In this document: positions 29,262 to 38,069 of the stretch, in pieces
Numbering within the stretch: the stretch's first letter is position 1
Layout of the letters: each line of letters starts with the position of its first letter
Assembly (NCBI RefSeq): GCF_000620305.1
Contig: NZ_KK211104.1
Coordinates: forward strand, 1 to 64,000
DNA from: Desulfitibacter alkalitolerans DSM 16504
GTDB taxonomy: Bacteria; Bacillota; DSM-16504; Desulfitibacterales; Desulfitibacteraceae
DNA length: 64,000 nt
Direction of reading: 5' to 3'
Made by a program: the position numbers and the translations under genes
The notes under the pieces: generated by a model
What the model was told of the DNA's origin: nothing
Seen by the model: the letters and a program-made list of their open reading frames with translations, nothing else
Database searches by the model: none

Positions 29262-30173
29262 TTACATTTTGGACACCTTGGACCAATACAAAATATTGTT
29301 TCTTATAACCGGTTCTACTATATCCTTGTCCAAAAGTGAAGCTAAATAGGCATTTACAGTAACAATTATTAAATGGTAAACAAGATATGTTCTACATTCC
29401 ACCTTAACATACTCCAAGGCAGCCTTAACCAGTTCTTCTGAGGTTTTAAGACCCTTATCCAGGTTTTTTTCAAGGACATTATAAATTTCCTCTATTCGAT
29501 TAATGTTGAAATCAATTATCTGTCTTGCATTTTGTGAAGTAGAGTATATACCTTGGTGGGAGTTTATCTGATAATAGCAATCATATTTGTCTTTTAACAT
29601 AGCTAATGTTTCTATTAAAGCATCTACATCCACTAGAAATGGTACAGGATGCTTGTCTAAGACGTTTTTACAGAAGTATGCATCACCAACAAAAAAGACG
29701 TCATTTTTTATAATGCCTATCATTCCCAGGGTATGTCCTGGTAAAGGTACAATTTCAAGCCCCCAGGTATTTATAAAATCTTTATTACAAAAAATATCTT
29801 CTCCTGGGCTGGATGGTGCCATATAAAATTTATTCTTTAATATTTGGGGAGGATTTACGCCACAAAAAAGACTAAAAGGCTCAAGCATGGGTGATTTTAA
29901 AAAGTTTATTTCCCAGGCTGATGAATAAACTGGTGCATTAGTAAGCTTTACCAGCCTTTGATTACCTCCAAAGTGATCTGCATGTCCATGGGTATTTATT
30001 ATGGCTTGAAGTTGAAGACCCATTTCATTAATAAGATTATACACCATTTGACCTGATGTTTTATCAAGACCTGTATCAATTACAATACATTCCTTGTCCT
30101 GCACAATCAATCCAAGGTTTATGGTTCTGCTTTGGATGACAAATACATTTTCATTTATTTGCTTTAAATGCAT
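29262..30173 (-). CDS. Metallo-beta-lactamase-fold hydrolase
   Basis: A 303-residue hydrolase with the zinc-binding THGHADHFGG motif (about 62-71), a further histidine in PLPGHTLGMIG, an aspartate in FVGDAYF, and a late histidine in NSHQGIY. A C-terminal helical extension of about 90 residues (RQIIDFNINRIEEIYNVLE onward) resembles that of lactonase or glyoxalase-like enzymes of unknown substrate. It is upstream of the degenerate regulator gene and may share its transcript. Confidence 0.85.
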   Translation of the reverse strand: MHLKQINENVFVIQSRTINLGLIVQDKECIVIDTGLDKTSGQMVYNLINEMGLQLQAIINTHGHADHFGGNQRLVKLTNAPVYSSAWEINFLKSPMLEPFSLFCGVNPPQILKNKFYMAPSSPGEDIFCNKDFINTWGLEIVPLPGHTLGMIGIIKNDVFFVGDAYFCKNVLDKHPVPFLVDVDALIETLAMLKDKYDCYYQINSHQGIYSTSQNARQIIDFNINRIEEIYNVLEKNLDKGLKTSEELVKAALEYVKVECRTYLVYHLIIVTVNAYLASLLDKDIVEPVIRNNILYWSKVSKM

Positions 30174-30448
30174 TTATTGACCTCCATGGCGCTAGTTGGA
30201 AATTAATTAACTATACTTTATCCAATTTCCGCAGTTATGAAAACTCCTTTTTTAATAAATAAAAACACAAAAGACTTCCGGTTTACCCAAAAGCCTTTAA
30301 TTAATTTTCAACATTATTATTTTAATTCCTTTTTTCGAGAAAATCCTTTGGTTATAATGTAAAGTCTTAACTCATTCGGCTTATACTACATGGCATTATG
30401 CTTTTTTGAAAGGAAACAATAACAATAGAAAGGGAGGTGATGACTTAT

Positions 30449-30595
30449 ATGCCTGAAAACTGCCCACTAACAAACTGTAAACACTTTGACAACGGTATTT
30501 GTGCCAATGAACAAATGAAAAATGTAAAAAATAGTGTGGCTTGTTTAAAAGAAGGCACTTCAGATTGTGTTGACTGTTTTGAAGCTAAATGCTAG
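30449..30595 (+). CDS. Small cysteine-rich protein, 48 residues
   Basis: Begins MPENCPLTNCKHFDNGIC and ends DCVDCFEAKC. Seven of 48 residues are cysteine (5, 10, 18, 32, 40, 43, 48). GGGAGGTG lies 11 bases before this ATG; an ATG at 30440 (MTYMPENC) is possible but crowds the site. A strong terminator follows directly, so it is a one-gene unit. Metal binding is likely from the spacing but the family is unknown. The 275 bases before it show no other gene. Confidence 0.65.
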   Translation: MPENCPLTNCKHFDNGICANEQMKNVKNSVACLKEGTSDCVDCFEAKC

Positions 30596-30613
30596 ATGCT
30601 AGGCCCCCGTTTT

Positions 30614-30650
30614 AGGTTCGTTTCCCCCGAGCGAACCTTTTCTTTTTTAT
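30614..30650 (+). terminator. Terminator after the cysteine-rich gene
   Basis: AGGTTCG (30614-30620) pairs with CGAACCT (30632-30638), followed by TTTCTTTTTTATT. It is a clear intrinsic terminator. Confidence 0.85.
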
Positions 30651-30660
30651 TAGTGTTCAT

Positions 30661-31065
30661 CTAAACTGCATCATCGTCAGCTTCATTATTCTTGGCAATT
30701 TTTTCAACCTCTAACTCATATTCAGCCATGAGTACTATTACTGCACTTAGAGCCACAAAGTATGGGAAAAACAGGGCTAGTATTATCCCGCCATTAACTG
30801 GTATGCTTATGACCTTATTGCCATCTTTTTTCACAATTATTTTTGCAACGTTCCCCTGTCTAATAAGCTCTTTAATTTTCTTTAATAAATCTTGTCCCTT
30901 GACCTTAATTGTATTTAGCTCTGTTTCAAATGTACTCTTCTCTTTTTCAATGGCTACAATTGCTTCAACCACATCCCAGCCGTTTGCTTCCAAATAATCT
31001 CTTGCTTTTTCATATGAAGCTCCTGTCCTATCTCTGACTAATTCTACCTTGTCTAATTTTTCCAT
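30661..31065 (-). CDS. DUF4342 protein with UBA-like N-terminus
   Basis: 134 residues. The N-terminus (LVRDRTGASYEKARDYLEANGWDVVEAI in parts) is a UBA/TS-N-like helical bundle as in EF-Ts. A linker is followed by the DUF4342 segment ISIPVNGGIILALFFPYFVA, which is hydrophobic and probably a membrane segment (about 88-112). Function unknown; such proteins are widespread in Firmicutes. GGAGGTAAAG precedes the ATG. Confidence 0.85.
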   Translation of the reverse strand: MEKLDKVELVRDRTGASYEKARDYLEANGWDVVEAIVAIEKEKSTFETELNTIKVKGQDLLKKIKELIRQGNVAKIIVKKDGNKVISIPVNGGIILALFFPYFVALSAVIVLMAEYELEVEKIAKNNEADDDAV

Positions 31066-31153
31066 GGTCTTTACCTCCTGGTAACCTTATTTCAAGTAAT
31101 TCTTTAATTTAAGTTTACCCTGTCTTTACTATTTAATGCAACATGCAGATAAA

Positions 31154-31190
31154 AAAATAACCACCGGAATCATTCCTAGGTGGTTATTTT
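31154..31190. terminator. Terminator overlapping the HEPN gene end
   Basis: AAAATAACCACC pairs with GGTGGTTATTTT, with inner GGAAT/ATTCC. The HEPN stop (31176-31178) lies inside the stem. On the minus strand a run of T follows. Confidence 0.8.
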
Positions 31191-31604
31191 GGCTTCTGCT
31201 TTTGTGCTATCTTCCTTTTCATTAATCAGGCTGTTTTTAATCTCGTTAACTATTGTGAATGCTGTTTCTAAAGCATATTTTGCGTTATCCATATCTGCTA
31301 TGGATAAACACTCATATTCTGTTTGGAACCTTAAATCAAAAATCTGAAAAATTGCTTTATGGTAGCATGGCTCCATTTTACCAGTATTAACATAATGCTT
31401 GCCTAAAGCCGTGAGCATTGTAGTAGGTTTATACGCACTAACATCATCCTGAGAAAAAAGTGCTCTAATACTATAGAAGACTGCATAATATGCTCTAGAA
31501 ATTGAATCACCATAATGTCCCATTCTGAATAATACAGATGCTGCCTGAAGAGAAGAATGGGATTTATGCAGCCACAAGGCACACTTATTTATACTGCTTT
31601 CCAT
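31176..31604 (-). CDS. HEPN domain protein
   Basis: 142 residues of the COG1895-type HEPN fold: SHSSLQAASVLFRMGHYGDS, then the hallmark ISRAYYAVFYSIRALFS and, after KPTTMLTALGKHYV, a C-terminal DLRFQTEYECLSIADMDNA helix. HEPN proteins are often ribonuclease toxins paired with a minimal nucleotidyltransferase (MNT) antitoxin. The upstream gene overlaps by 16 bases and fits that place, though degenerate. The HEPN RNase motif R(x4-6)H is not obvious at the RFQTEY position, so activity is uncertain. Confidence 0.82.
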   Translation of the reverse strand: MESSINKCALWLHKSHSSLQAASVLFRMGHYGDSISRAYYAVFYSIRALFSQDDVSAYKPTTMLTALGKHYVNTGKMEPCYHKAIFQIFDLRFQTEYECLSIADMDNAKYALETAFTIVNEIKNSLINEKEDSTKAEAKITT

Positions 31605-31957
31605 ATTGCTGCCTCCTTATGCATTCCAATGTCAGATAACAGCTTACCTTTAATGATTCTATGTGCTCGATGGGTATTTTCTTCACAGTAGCCAACAACT
31701 CTTAAAGAAATAAGATTGTTAAAATTATTTTTTGACATAATTTTGTAAGCTACATCATAAATACTATTAATTATATCCGGATTTATTCTTCTTACAGCAA
31801 CCCTCACCTCCATGACTGAATGGGAGGAAACCCATTGGTTAGAAATATCCCCACAGGATATTGCTGCTATTCTGTTTCCAAACTCTTCCTCTATAGATTT
31901 TTTTACCTCATCAAGAATTCTTAAACATGCTTTTCTCCTGGAAGACAACTTAGACAC
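31589..31957 (-). CDS. Degenerate MNT-like partner of the HEPN protein
   Basis: 122 residues. The place and length fit the MNT nucleotidyltransferase that precedes HEPN genes. RILDEVKKSIEEEFGNRIAA resembles the leading helix and strand, and SVMEVRVAVRRI could be the strand that normally bears the DxD metal residues. The GS and DxD catalytic residues are absent (CGDISNQWVSSHS at the expected place). It would be catalytically dead if it is an MNT at all. The start is a GTG at 31957 with a weak site. Confidence 0.55.
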   Translation of the reverse strand: MSKLSSRRKACLRILDEVKKSIEEEFGNRIAAISCGDISNQWVSSHSVMEVRVAVRRINPDIINSIYDVAYKIMSKNNFNNLISLRVVGYCEENTHRAHRIIKGKLLSDIGMHKEAAIWKAV

Positions 31958-32168
31958 CCCTTTAACAATTTTTTCTAATATCTTTTATATCTTTTAGGCT
32001 ATTCGCGTACAAGCCCTATAATTCCTTTAGCACAATACTTCGAATTGTGAGAAGGTTTAACTACTAATGGCGATTTATGGAAAATTATATTCTTTCTTTA
32101 AGATATATAACAATTTTTATTAATAAGAGGTATACTTATAGTATATTTCATTGAACTGAGGGATTGTT

Positions 32169-32918
32169 TTGAACCATATCACTTTTTTAGGAAGCGGCGG
32201 GGCTAGAATAATGTTATCCACGCAGGTCCTTGCTACTGGAGGAATGATAATTAGCTTGGATGATACCCACTTCAGCCTGGACCCAGGTCCAGGAGCCCTG
32301 GTAAATATTTTCAAATACAATATTAATCCAACTGACCTGCACGGGATAATAATTTCTCACAGACACCTGGATCATTCGGCAGACGTAAATGTAATGATTG
32401 AAGCAATGACCAAAAGTGGTTCAGTTAAAAGCGGCCAGGTGTTTGCCCCTTCCGATGCTCTTGATATTGACCCAGTTATCCTCAAATATCTGCGAAAGTA
32501 TCTCAGGGAAGTTACATATTTACGACCCTTATCAAATTACATAATTAACAACCTTCCCTTCACTACCTCCATGCCTCACCAGCATGGTAGCGAAGAGACT
32601 TATGGCTTTCTTTTTCATGGCAGGAACACCATATTAGGTTATATACCTGATACTGCATTTTTCCCAGAGCTATTAGATTTTTACAAGGCAGACGTCTTAA
32701 TTGTTTCCATGCTTCGCCTAGAAAAAAGCAATGTCTTACATTTGTCTGTAGATGATGTGGAGCTAATCATAAAGTCTATAAGACCGAAGGTAACCATATT
32801 GACCCATTTTGGTTATCAAATCTATCAAAAAGGCCCAGATAAAATAGCTGACTACCTGACAGAAAAAACTGGTCAATCGGTAATTGCTGCTGCTGACGGG
32901 CTGGAAATAGATTTTTAG
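32169..32918 (+). CDS. Metallo-beta-lactamase-fold hydrolase, RNase Z-like
   Basis: 249 residues starting at TTG (32169). It carries ITFLGSGGARIM at the start, the zinc motif SHRHLDHSAD (about 64-73), a histidine in SMPHQHGSEETYGF, an aspartate in YIPDTAFF, and late LTHFGYQ. The plan resembles RNase Z/phosphodiesterase-type MBL proteins, but the sequence is too short for tRNase Z function to be assumed. Upstream, 31998-32168 shows only an AT-rich promoter-like stretch. Confidence 0.82.
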   Translation: MNHITFLGSGGARIMLSTQVLATGGMIISLDDTHFSLDPGPGALVNIFKYNINPTDLHGIIISHRHLDHSADVNVMIEAMTKSGSVKSGQVFAPSDALDIDPVILKYLRKYLREVTYLRPLSNYIINNLPFTTSMPHQHGSEETYGFLFHGRNTILGYIPDTAFFPELLDFYKADVLIVSMLRLEKSNVLHLSVDDVELIIKSIRPKVTILTHFGYQIYQKGPDKIADYLTEKTGQSVIAAADGLEIDF

Positions 32919-33017
32919 ACTGGAATAAAGCTTTGGAACTAAAGCTTTGGAATAAAGCTCATGGCATTAGGTTAAAATTATTAGGAGAAGCTTACAGGTA
33001 GAAGGGAAGATTTTATT

Positions 33018-33716
33018 GTGCTAATTATTTTTGCCAGGACAATTATTTTATTTCTCCTGGTAATGATTGTAATTCGTGTCATGGGCAAAAGGCAGATTGG
33101 AGAGCTGCAGCCATTTGAACTGGTTCTTGCTATTATGATTGCAGAACTAGCTACAGTTCCCATGGAGGATAAGGAAATCCCCTTAATTAATGGCATTATC
33201 CCCATCTTAACACTCCTGCTGCTTCAGGTTATAATCACCTTCATTTCATTAAAAAGTGATAAGCTGCGAGGGCTGATAAGCGGCACACCAAGTGTATTAA
33301 TTGAAAATGGCAAAATTATTGAAAGTGAATTAAGAAAGCTCCGTTATAATTTAACTGATTTGCTTGAACAACTGCGCCTAAAAAACTTTCCTAACATTGC
33401 CGACATTGAATATGCAATCTTAGAGACAAGTGGTGAATTAAGTATAATACCAAAATCACAAAAAAGACCTGTTACGCCCGAGGATTTAAATATCCATACT
33501 GCTTATGAAGGACTAACACTCCCATTAATAATGGATGGACATGTTAAGCTAAACAATTTACAAAAGCTCAACCTTGATACCAAGTGGCTAAACGCTGAAT
33601 TAAATAAATTTGGCATAAAAAGTACGACAGAAGTTTTATTAGCTTCCCTTGATACAAAGGGAGAGCTCTATATACAGAAAAAGGGTACAAAAGCTAACAA
33701 AGCGGGTACCCTCTAA
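33018..33716 (+). CDS. YetF/DUF421 membrane protein
   Basis: 232 residues with the YetF plan: two to three N-terminal membrane segments (about 1-80), with VIRVMGKRQIGELQPFELVLAI as the hallmark, then a soluble DUF421 domain including GTPSVLIENGKIIESELRK and NIADIEYAILETSGELSII. The family is common in spore formers; its role is unknown. Start is GTG at 33018. A DUF4363 gene follows, the usual partner. Confidence 0.9.
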   Translation: MLIIFARTIILFLLVMIVIRVMGKRQIGELQPFELVLAIMIAELATVPMEDKEIPLINGIIPILTLLLLQVIITFISLKSDKLRGLISGTPSVLIENGKIIESELRKLRYNLTDLLEQLRLKNFPNIADIEYAILETSGELSIIPKSQKRPVTPEDLNIHTAYEGLTLPLIMDGHVKLNNLQKLNLDTKWLNAELNKFGIKSTTEVLLASLDTKGELYIQKKGTKANKAGTL

Positions 33717-33759
33717 TACCTATAATAACAGAGAAATTTCATATAAGGACTGATTTATA

Positions 33760-34140
33760 GTGCGTCTAGTTGTAATAATAGTGATTGCTCTAGTAGTTTT
33801 TTTAGGCATAGGAATATACAGTGAAATATGGCTTTCTAATACCGCACAGGAGATTTCTGTTGAGGTTGCCAAGCTGGAGCAAACTATTAAAAACAAAAAG
33901 TGGGATGAGGCAGCCGAGTTAATTAAAACCATACATAAGAATTGGTCTAGTATTGAAGAGCGCTGGGATATAATAGTGGATCATAGAGAGATGGATGAAA
34001 TAGATTTGGCCCTAACAAGGGCCATGAAGTTTATAGAAGCTGAGAGTTTCGATTTAGCCCTGGCTGAAGTAGCAGTAATACAGCATATGGTTCTCCATAT
34101 TGCCAAGAAGGAGTCACTAAGAATACTTAATATATTCTAA
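33760..34140 (+). CDS. DUF4363 membrane-anchored protein
   Basis: 126 residues: an N-terminal membrane segment (about 4-22) and a helical extracytoplasmic domain (VEVAKLEQTIKNKKWDEAAE, and so on) of the DUF4363 family. It follows the YetF gene by 43 bases, as in many clostridia. Function is unknown. A hairpin at 34227-34249 ends the pair. Confidence 0.82.
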   Translation: MRLVVIIVIALVVFLGIGIYSEIWLSNTAQEISVEVAKLEQTIKNKKWDEAAELIKTIHKNWSSIEERWDIIVDHREMDEIDLALTRAMKFIEAESFDLALAEVAVIQHMVLHIAKKESLRILNIF

Positions 34141-34226
34141 TAGAAACTCCAGTTAAACCATTATCTTATAAGCATATGTCTATAAAACAGGCATCTATCA
34201 ATATAACGTGTTATAGTTATAAGAAT

Positions 34227-34253
34227 AATACACCAACATATGGTGTATTTTGA
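34227..34253. terminator. Terminator between YetF pair and DUF3048 gene
   Basis: AATACACCA pairs with TGGTGTATT around ACATA, followed by TTT. It is a short AT-rich stem between convergent genes. Confidence 0.55.
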
Positions 34254-34313
34254 ATGCAGCAGCTTTATTTTTTATGGATTGTTTAACGGAATTGTTGGTT
34301 AGCCGTTAATCTG

Positions 34314-35324
34314 TCAATTTGTCAATTTGTCAAGCCTGACCCCTGGTCGAAGAATTTGGATCCATGTTTTTCCCCTGACCAGGCTGATTGGCTGGCCCTG
34401 CTGGTCATAGTAGATGGTTGGTTCGGTCATACTCTTTTTTTCCCAGGTACCTTGATAGTACTGGCCGCCTAAAAAGTATTCAGCTTCACCCTTGCCAACC
34501 ACATCTACCCAGATATGCTGCAGCTCTGTTTGCAAATTGCGATGGCCAGCATACTGAATAATTATGTTGTTGGTATACACCTGTTCACCAGACTCCCGAT
34601 CATCATATAATTTATCGTTTAGAAACCTCATATAGGCTTTTTTGTTCATATCCCATTTGTATGTAACCCTGTTGGAGCTGTTGTAGCGAAAACTAATTTC
34701 TGTATATGCAGGCTCTTTTTCAGGAGTATCTACAAAAACCCAGTTTTTGAAATTGCCATTTTCGGGTTTCCCATTTAAAGCTTCAGCAAAATTTATATAT
34801 GTACTGTGGGGCCTCTTCCGATTCTTATCTAAGAAGAAACCCCTGTGCCCTTTCACATCATCTATATCTCTGATCTTCCATTCCCCAATCTTTGCAAAGG
34901 ATTCGTTGCACCCCCCAACATGTACGTAGTAGGCGTCCCATTCCTTTGCAAGCTGCATATAATAAGGTCTTGCACTGCGGACAGGACCTGCAAATTCTGG
35001 GGGATTCCCATAAAATAAGGCCATGAGCCTTGTTAGCAAACCTTCTGCCTCTATCTCATAAACTATATCCGCATGAATTAACCCCGACTGGGGTCTTGCA
35101 GGTGCTAGATTGTCAATCATTACCGCTGTTAAGTTCTGTATATTTTCTACATAAAGGCCGGTTAGTGGGTTGTATATACCTGTGGACTCTGGAATTTCTG
35201 CTGCTTCTTCTTCCTTATTTCTTTCATCTTCACTATTAATAGAGCTTTCTTTGCCCCCACATGCTGAAAGAATGGTTATTGCAAGTAAAAATATCATCAC
35301 TAATACAACTAACTTGTTCTTCAT
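34314..35324 (-). CDS. DUF3048 lipoprotein (YerB-like)
   Basis: A 336-residue secreted lipoprotein: signal peptide with lipobox LSACGG (Cys about 22), an acidic linker, then DUF3048 with NPLTGLYVENIQNLTAVMID, ARPQSGLIHADIVYEIEAEG and a C-terminal domain with YQGTWEKKSMTEPTIYYD. YerB-type proteins are of unknown function in Bacilli and Clostridia. The last codons lie in a small ttgacaaa direct repeat. Confidence 0.9.
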   Translation of the reverse strand: MKNKLVVLVMIFLLAITILSACGGKESSINSEDERNKEEEAAEIPESTGIYNPLTGLYVENIQNLTAVMIDNLAPARPQSGLIHADIVYEIEAEGLLTRLMALFYGNPPEFAGPVRSARPYYMQLAKEWDAYYVHVGGCNESFAKIGEWKIRDIDDVKGHRGFFLDKNRKRPHSTYINFAEALNGKPENGNFKNWVFVDTPEKEPAYTEISFRYNSSNRVTYKWDMNKKAYMRFLNDKLYDDRESGEQVYTNNIIIQYAGHRNLQTELQHIWVDVVGKGEAEYFLGGQYYQGTWEKKSMTEPTIYYDQQGQPISLVRGKTWIQILRPGVRLDKLTN

Positions 35325-35354
35325 AGGCTTTATATCATCCCTTCAGTTTTATCT

Positions 35355-35885
35355 CTATATGATTTCAGCACCTAGAACATTTTCCATTTGTTGAAGGGCA
35401 AATTCGTGGGCCTGGGCATCAAAGCTTGCCACTCCATCTTTATATACAAACACCTTGTAATCCCTGTTACAAAGTTCTTCAACTGTATAGAGCACACAGA
35501 TATTGGTACACACACCTAAAATATATATTTCCTCGGGTTTTTCAGTTTCTAGTATTTTATCCAGGTTTGTATTATAAAAGGCACTGTAGCGCTGCTTTTC
35601 AACACAGTATACCTTGGGATATACTTCTAAAAAAGCTAATTCTTCAATAACCTCTGCACCCCAGGTTTCCTTTATGCAGTGGGTTGGAAATCTTTCAAAC
35701 TCCAGATCATCTATAATGTGAGCATCCTTTACCAAAACAATGGGGTGTTTTTCCCGCACAAAATCATTAACTTTTTCAACTATAAAGGGAATAATCTTTT
35801 CTGCATCTTCACCGCAGTTTAGTTTTCCTTCAGAATGCACAAAATCATTTAGCACGTCAATTACTAATAGCAGTTTTTTTTGCAT
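35355..35885 (-). CDS. Isochorismatase-family cysteine hydrolase, nicotinamidase-like
   Basis: A cysteine hydrolase with the full triad: Asp in LLLVIDVLNDFV, Lys in VLVKDAH and Cys in ILGVCTNICVLYT. The DAH and late CNRDYKV segments suit a nicotinamidase-like enzyme for NAD salvage, but the substrate is not certain. ATG at 35885 (MQKKLLLVID) lies behind GAGGAAGG; the frame runs on to 35918. About 176 residues. Confidence 0.85.
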   Translation of the reverse strand: MQKKLLLVIDVLNDFVHSEGKLNCGEDAEKIIPFIVEKVNDFVREKHPIVLVKDAHIIDDLEFERFPTHCIKETWGAEVIEELAFLEVYPKVYCVEKQRYSAFYNTNLDKILETEKPEEIYILGVCTNICVLYTVEELCNRDYKVFVYKDGVASFDAQAHEFALQQMENVLGAEII

Positions 35886-35983
35886 AATCAGCATCCTTCC
35901 TCTATGGATTACAGGCATATTCCACTGTATTTAATTCTATGGGACAATAAAATATTCCTCCCTATATACAGAAATAAAGAAAG

Positions 35984-36012
35984 CAAAAAGAGACCTATAT
36001 CCGGTCTCCTTC
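35984..36012 (-). terminator. Terminator after tctB
   Basis: On the minus strand GGAGACC (36009-36003) pairs with GGTCTC (35995-35990), then TTTTTGC. It ends the Tct operon. Confidence 0.8.
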
Positions 36013-36033
36013 GCATTAAAGCTATTTAATTTT

Positions 36034-36471
36034 TTAGAAGAATATTCCCTTTGGCAGTGGTACCAAAAACACTTTTGCAAAAAGGGTATAAAACCCAGAG
36101 GACACAACCACTGCTAGAAGAGTTGTCTTAAAAGCAGTCTTGGGTGACCGATCTTCTCCCAGGAACCAGAAGAATACAGCCATAAACAGCATACTGGAAA
36201 CAAGGAATCCTAGTACGGTCATTAACCAAACATAAGCAACCATACCAAGGAGCATGATAAACATATAAATCTGTTTGTCACCATCAAAAATCTTAATTTG
36301 CTTGGGATTTTTAATACCCATAATCAGGTTGATTATCGTAAAAAATGCCAGCACAACAATTATAACTTTAGGGAAGAAAGCTCCATAGTAGGTAACCTTT
36401 TCCAAGGCATTCCAGGCAACCCCACATACAATGAGCAAGAATACGGAAAATATATTGTCACTAGTTAGCAT
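36034..36471 (-). CDS. tctB: Tripartite tricarboxylate transporter, small membrane subunit TctB
   Basis: 145 residues with four predicted membrane segments, the usual TctB plan (VFLLIVCGVAWNALEKVTYYG at the start). It is the small permease subunit of a sodium-driven binding-protein-dependent transporter. It overlaps tctA by 11 bases. Confidence 0.88.
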   Translation of the reverse strand: MLTSDNIFSVFLLIVCGVAWNALEKVTYYGAFFPKVIIVVLAFFTIINLIMGIKNPKQIKIFDGDKQIYMFIMLLGMVAYVWLMTVLGFLVSSMLFMAVFFWFLGEDRSPKTAFKTTLLAVVVSSGFYTLFAKVFLVPLPKGIFF

Positions 36472-37999
36472 GGGTTTCTCCCTCCAATCTCTTTTTCATT
36501 TCCTCGATTTTTCTCTGCCGCTTATCGGAAATAAAGGGCCATGCAGCAGAAATCAAACATAAAATAATTAATACTATAGATATGGGCCTTGTAAAGAACA
36601 TTGCTATCATGTTGCCCTGTGCTTTACCCATTAACATTGATTGAACAAGGCCATTTTCGGCAATTGAACCAAGGATTAAACCTAATACTATAGGTCCAGG
36701 GTGATATCCTAGCTTTCTAGTTACATAGCCTATAAGACCAAATAGAACCATAATATATACGTCAAGCATATTATTACGAATACTATAGGAACCAATTACG
36801 CACATAAATACAACAATGGGTGCCAGATAAGCCGGTGAGATATTAATGACTCTTGCTACAAACCTAGATCCATAGAAACCAAGGAAGAACAAGGCAATGT
36901 TGGCAAAGATTAATGAGATTAAGAATGTATAGGTTATCTCACCAAACACAGTATATAACTCTGGACCAGGTCTTAATCCCTGGAGCATTAAGGCACCCAA
37001 AAGAACTGCGGCAGGTGCTGCACCAGGTATACCTAGTGTTAATAGGGGTACAAGTGAACCACAAACTTCTGAGTTGTTTGATGCTTCCGCAGCTGCAACG
37101 CCATCAATGGTTCCCTTTCCAAATTCCTCTGGGGTCTTGGAAAACCTAATTGCCTCATTATAGGATACCAATGCTGCAATGTTACCACCGGCACCAGGAA
37201 CAATACCTACAAAGGCTCCAATGATAGCTGATCTGAATAAAAGCATGGGCTTTCTGTTTAATTCCTTGATGACAGACCAGGCTACACCCTTTTGATGTTT
37301 AAATAGATTAATTTTTGTTTTTTCCATTGTTCGTTCAACCATGTTGAAAATCTCTGGAATACAAAAGAAGCCTATTAAAGCTACTATTAGCTGCAAACCT
37401 GCCTGAAGCTGCCAGAAACCAAAGGTAAAACGCATATCCCCACCAATTGGAGAAATACCAATAGTTCCAAGTAAAAGACCCAGGGCTCCACCCATGAGGC
37501 CCTTAATAATTGATTTAGATGCCAGGGTTGCTATTATGGTTAATCCAAATATAGCAAGCCAAAAATATTCTGGATGTCCAAATTTTAAAGCCACATTTGC
37601 CAATAAAGGTGAGAATAAAAGTAATATAATTGCTCCAATAAGACCACCTACACTTGAACTATATGCTGCTGCAACCAAGGCATGCTCTGCCTTGCCCTTT
37701 TTAGTAAGGGGATAACCATCAAAGGTTGTTGCAATTGCAGATGGCGTTCCAGGTGTATTTACAAGAATTGCAGCAATACATCCACCATAGATGGCGCCAA
37801 CATAAACTCCACCCAAAACCATCAAAGCAGTAGTGGCTGGCATTGTAAAGGTAAAGGGAACTAGTATGGCAAGGGCCATGGTAGCTGTAAGACCTGGTAA
37901 TGCGCCAACTAGAATCCCTGCGGAAACTCCTACAAGCATTAGTATGAAGCTTACTGGATCAAAAACATTCCCTAGTGCTACGACGAAATTCTCCAGCAT
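36461..37999 (-). CDS. tctA: Tripartite tricarboxylate transporter, large subunit TctA
   Basis: 512 residues with about 11-12 membrane segments. The family signature GALPGLTATMALAIL (about 33-47) is present, as are repeats such as GIVPGAGGNIAALVSYNEA and GIPGAAPAAVLLGALML. It moves the solute delivered by TctC across the membrane. A strong hairpin separates it from tctC. The name does not prove a tricarboxylate substrate; the neighbouring lyase suggests a hydroxylated acid. Confidence 0.93.
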   Translation of the reverse strand: MLENFVVALGNVFDPVSFILMLVGVSAGILVGALPGLTATMALAILVPFTFTMPATTALMVLGGVYVGAIYGGCIAAILVNTPGTPSAIATTFDGYPLTKKGKAEHALVAAAYSSSVGGLIGAIILLLFSPLLANVALKFGHPEYFWLAIFGLTIIATLASKSIIKGLMGGALGLLLGTIGISPIGGDMRFTFGFWQLQAGLQLIVALIGFFCIPEIFNMVERTMEKTKINLFKHQKGVAWSVIKELNRKPMLLFRSAIIGAFVGIVPGAGGNIAALVSYNEAIRFSKTPEEFGKGTIDGVAAAEASNNSEVCGSLVPLLTLGIPGAAPAAVLLGALMLQGLRPGPELYTVFGEITYTFLISLIFANIALFFLGFYGSRFVARVINISPAYLAPIVVFMCVIGSYSIRNNMLDVYIMVLFGLIGYVTRKLGYHPGPIVLGLILGSIAENGLVQSMLMGKAQGNMIAMFFTRPISIVLIILCLISAAWPFISDKRQRKIEEMKKRLEGETHAN

Positions 38000-38031
38000 G
38001 TCTTTAAGTCATCTCCTTTCAAGAATAGTTA

Positions 38032-38060
38032 ATTTTCCCGGGCATTAAGCCCGGGAAAAT
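38032..38060 (-). promoter_or_regulatory. Stem-loop between tctC and tctA
   Basis: ATTTTCCCGGGC and GCCCGGGAAAAT form a perfect 12-bp stem with loop ATTAA. On the minus strand no T-run follows, so it is more likely an RNA-stabilising or processing stem that raises binding-protein mRNA over permease mRNA than a full terminator. Confidence 0.75.
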
Positions 38061-38069
38061 GCTTGCCTA

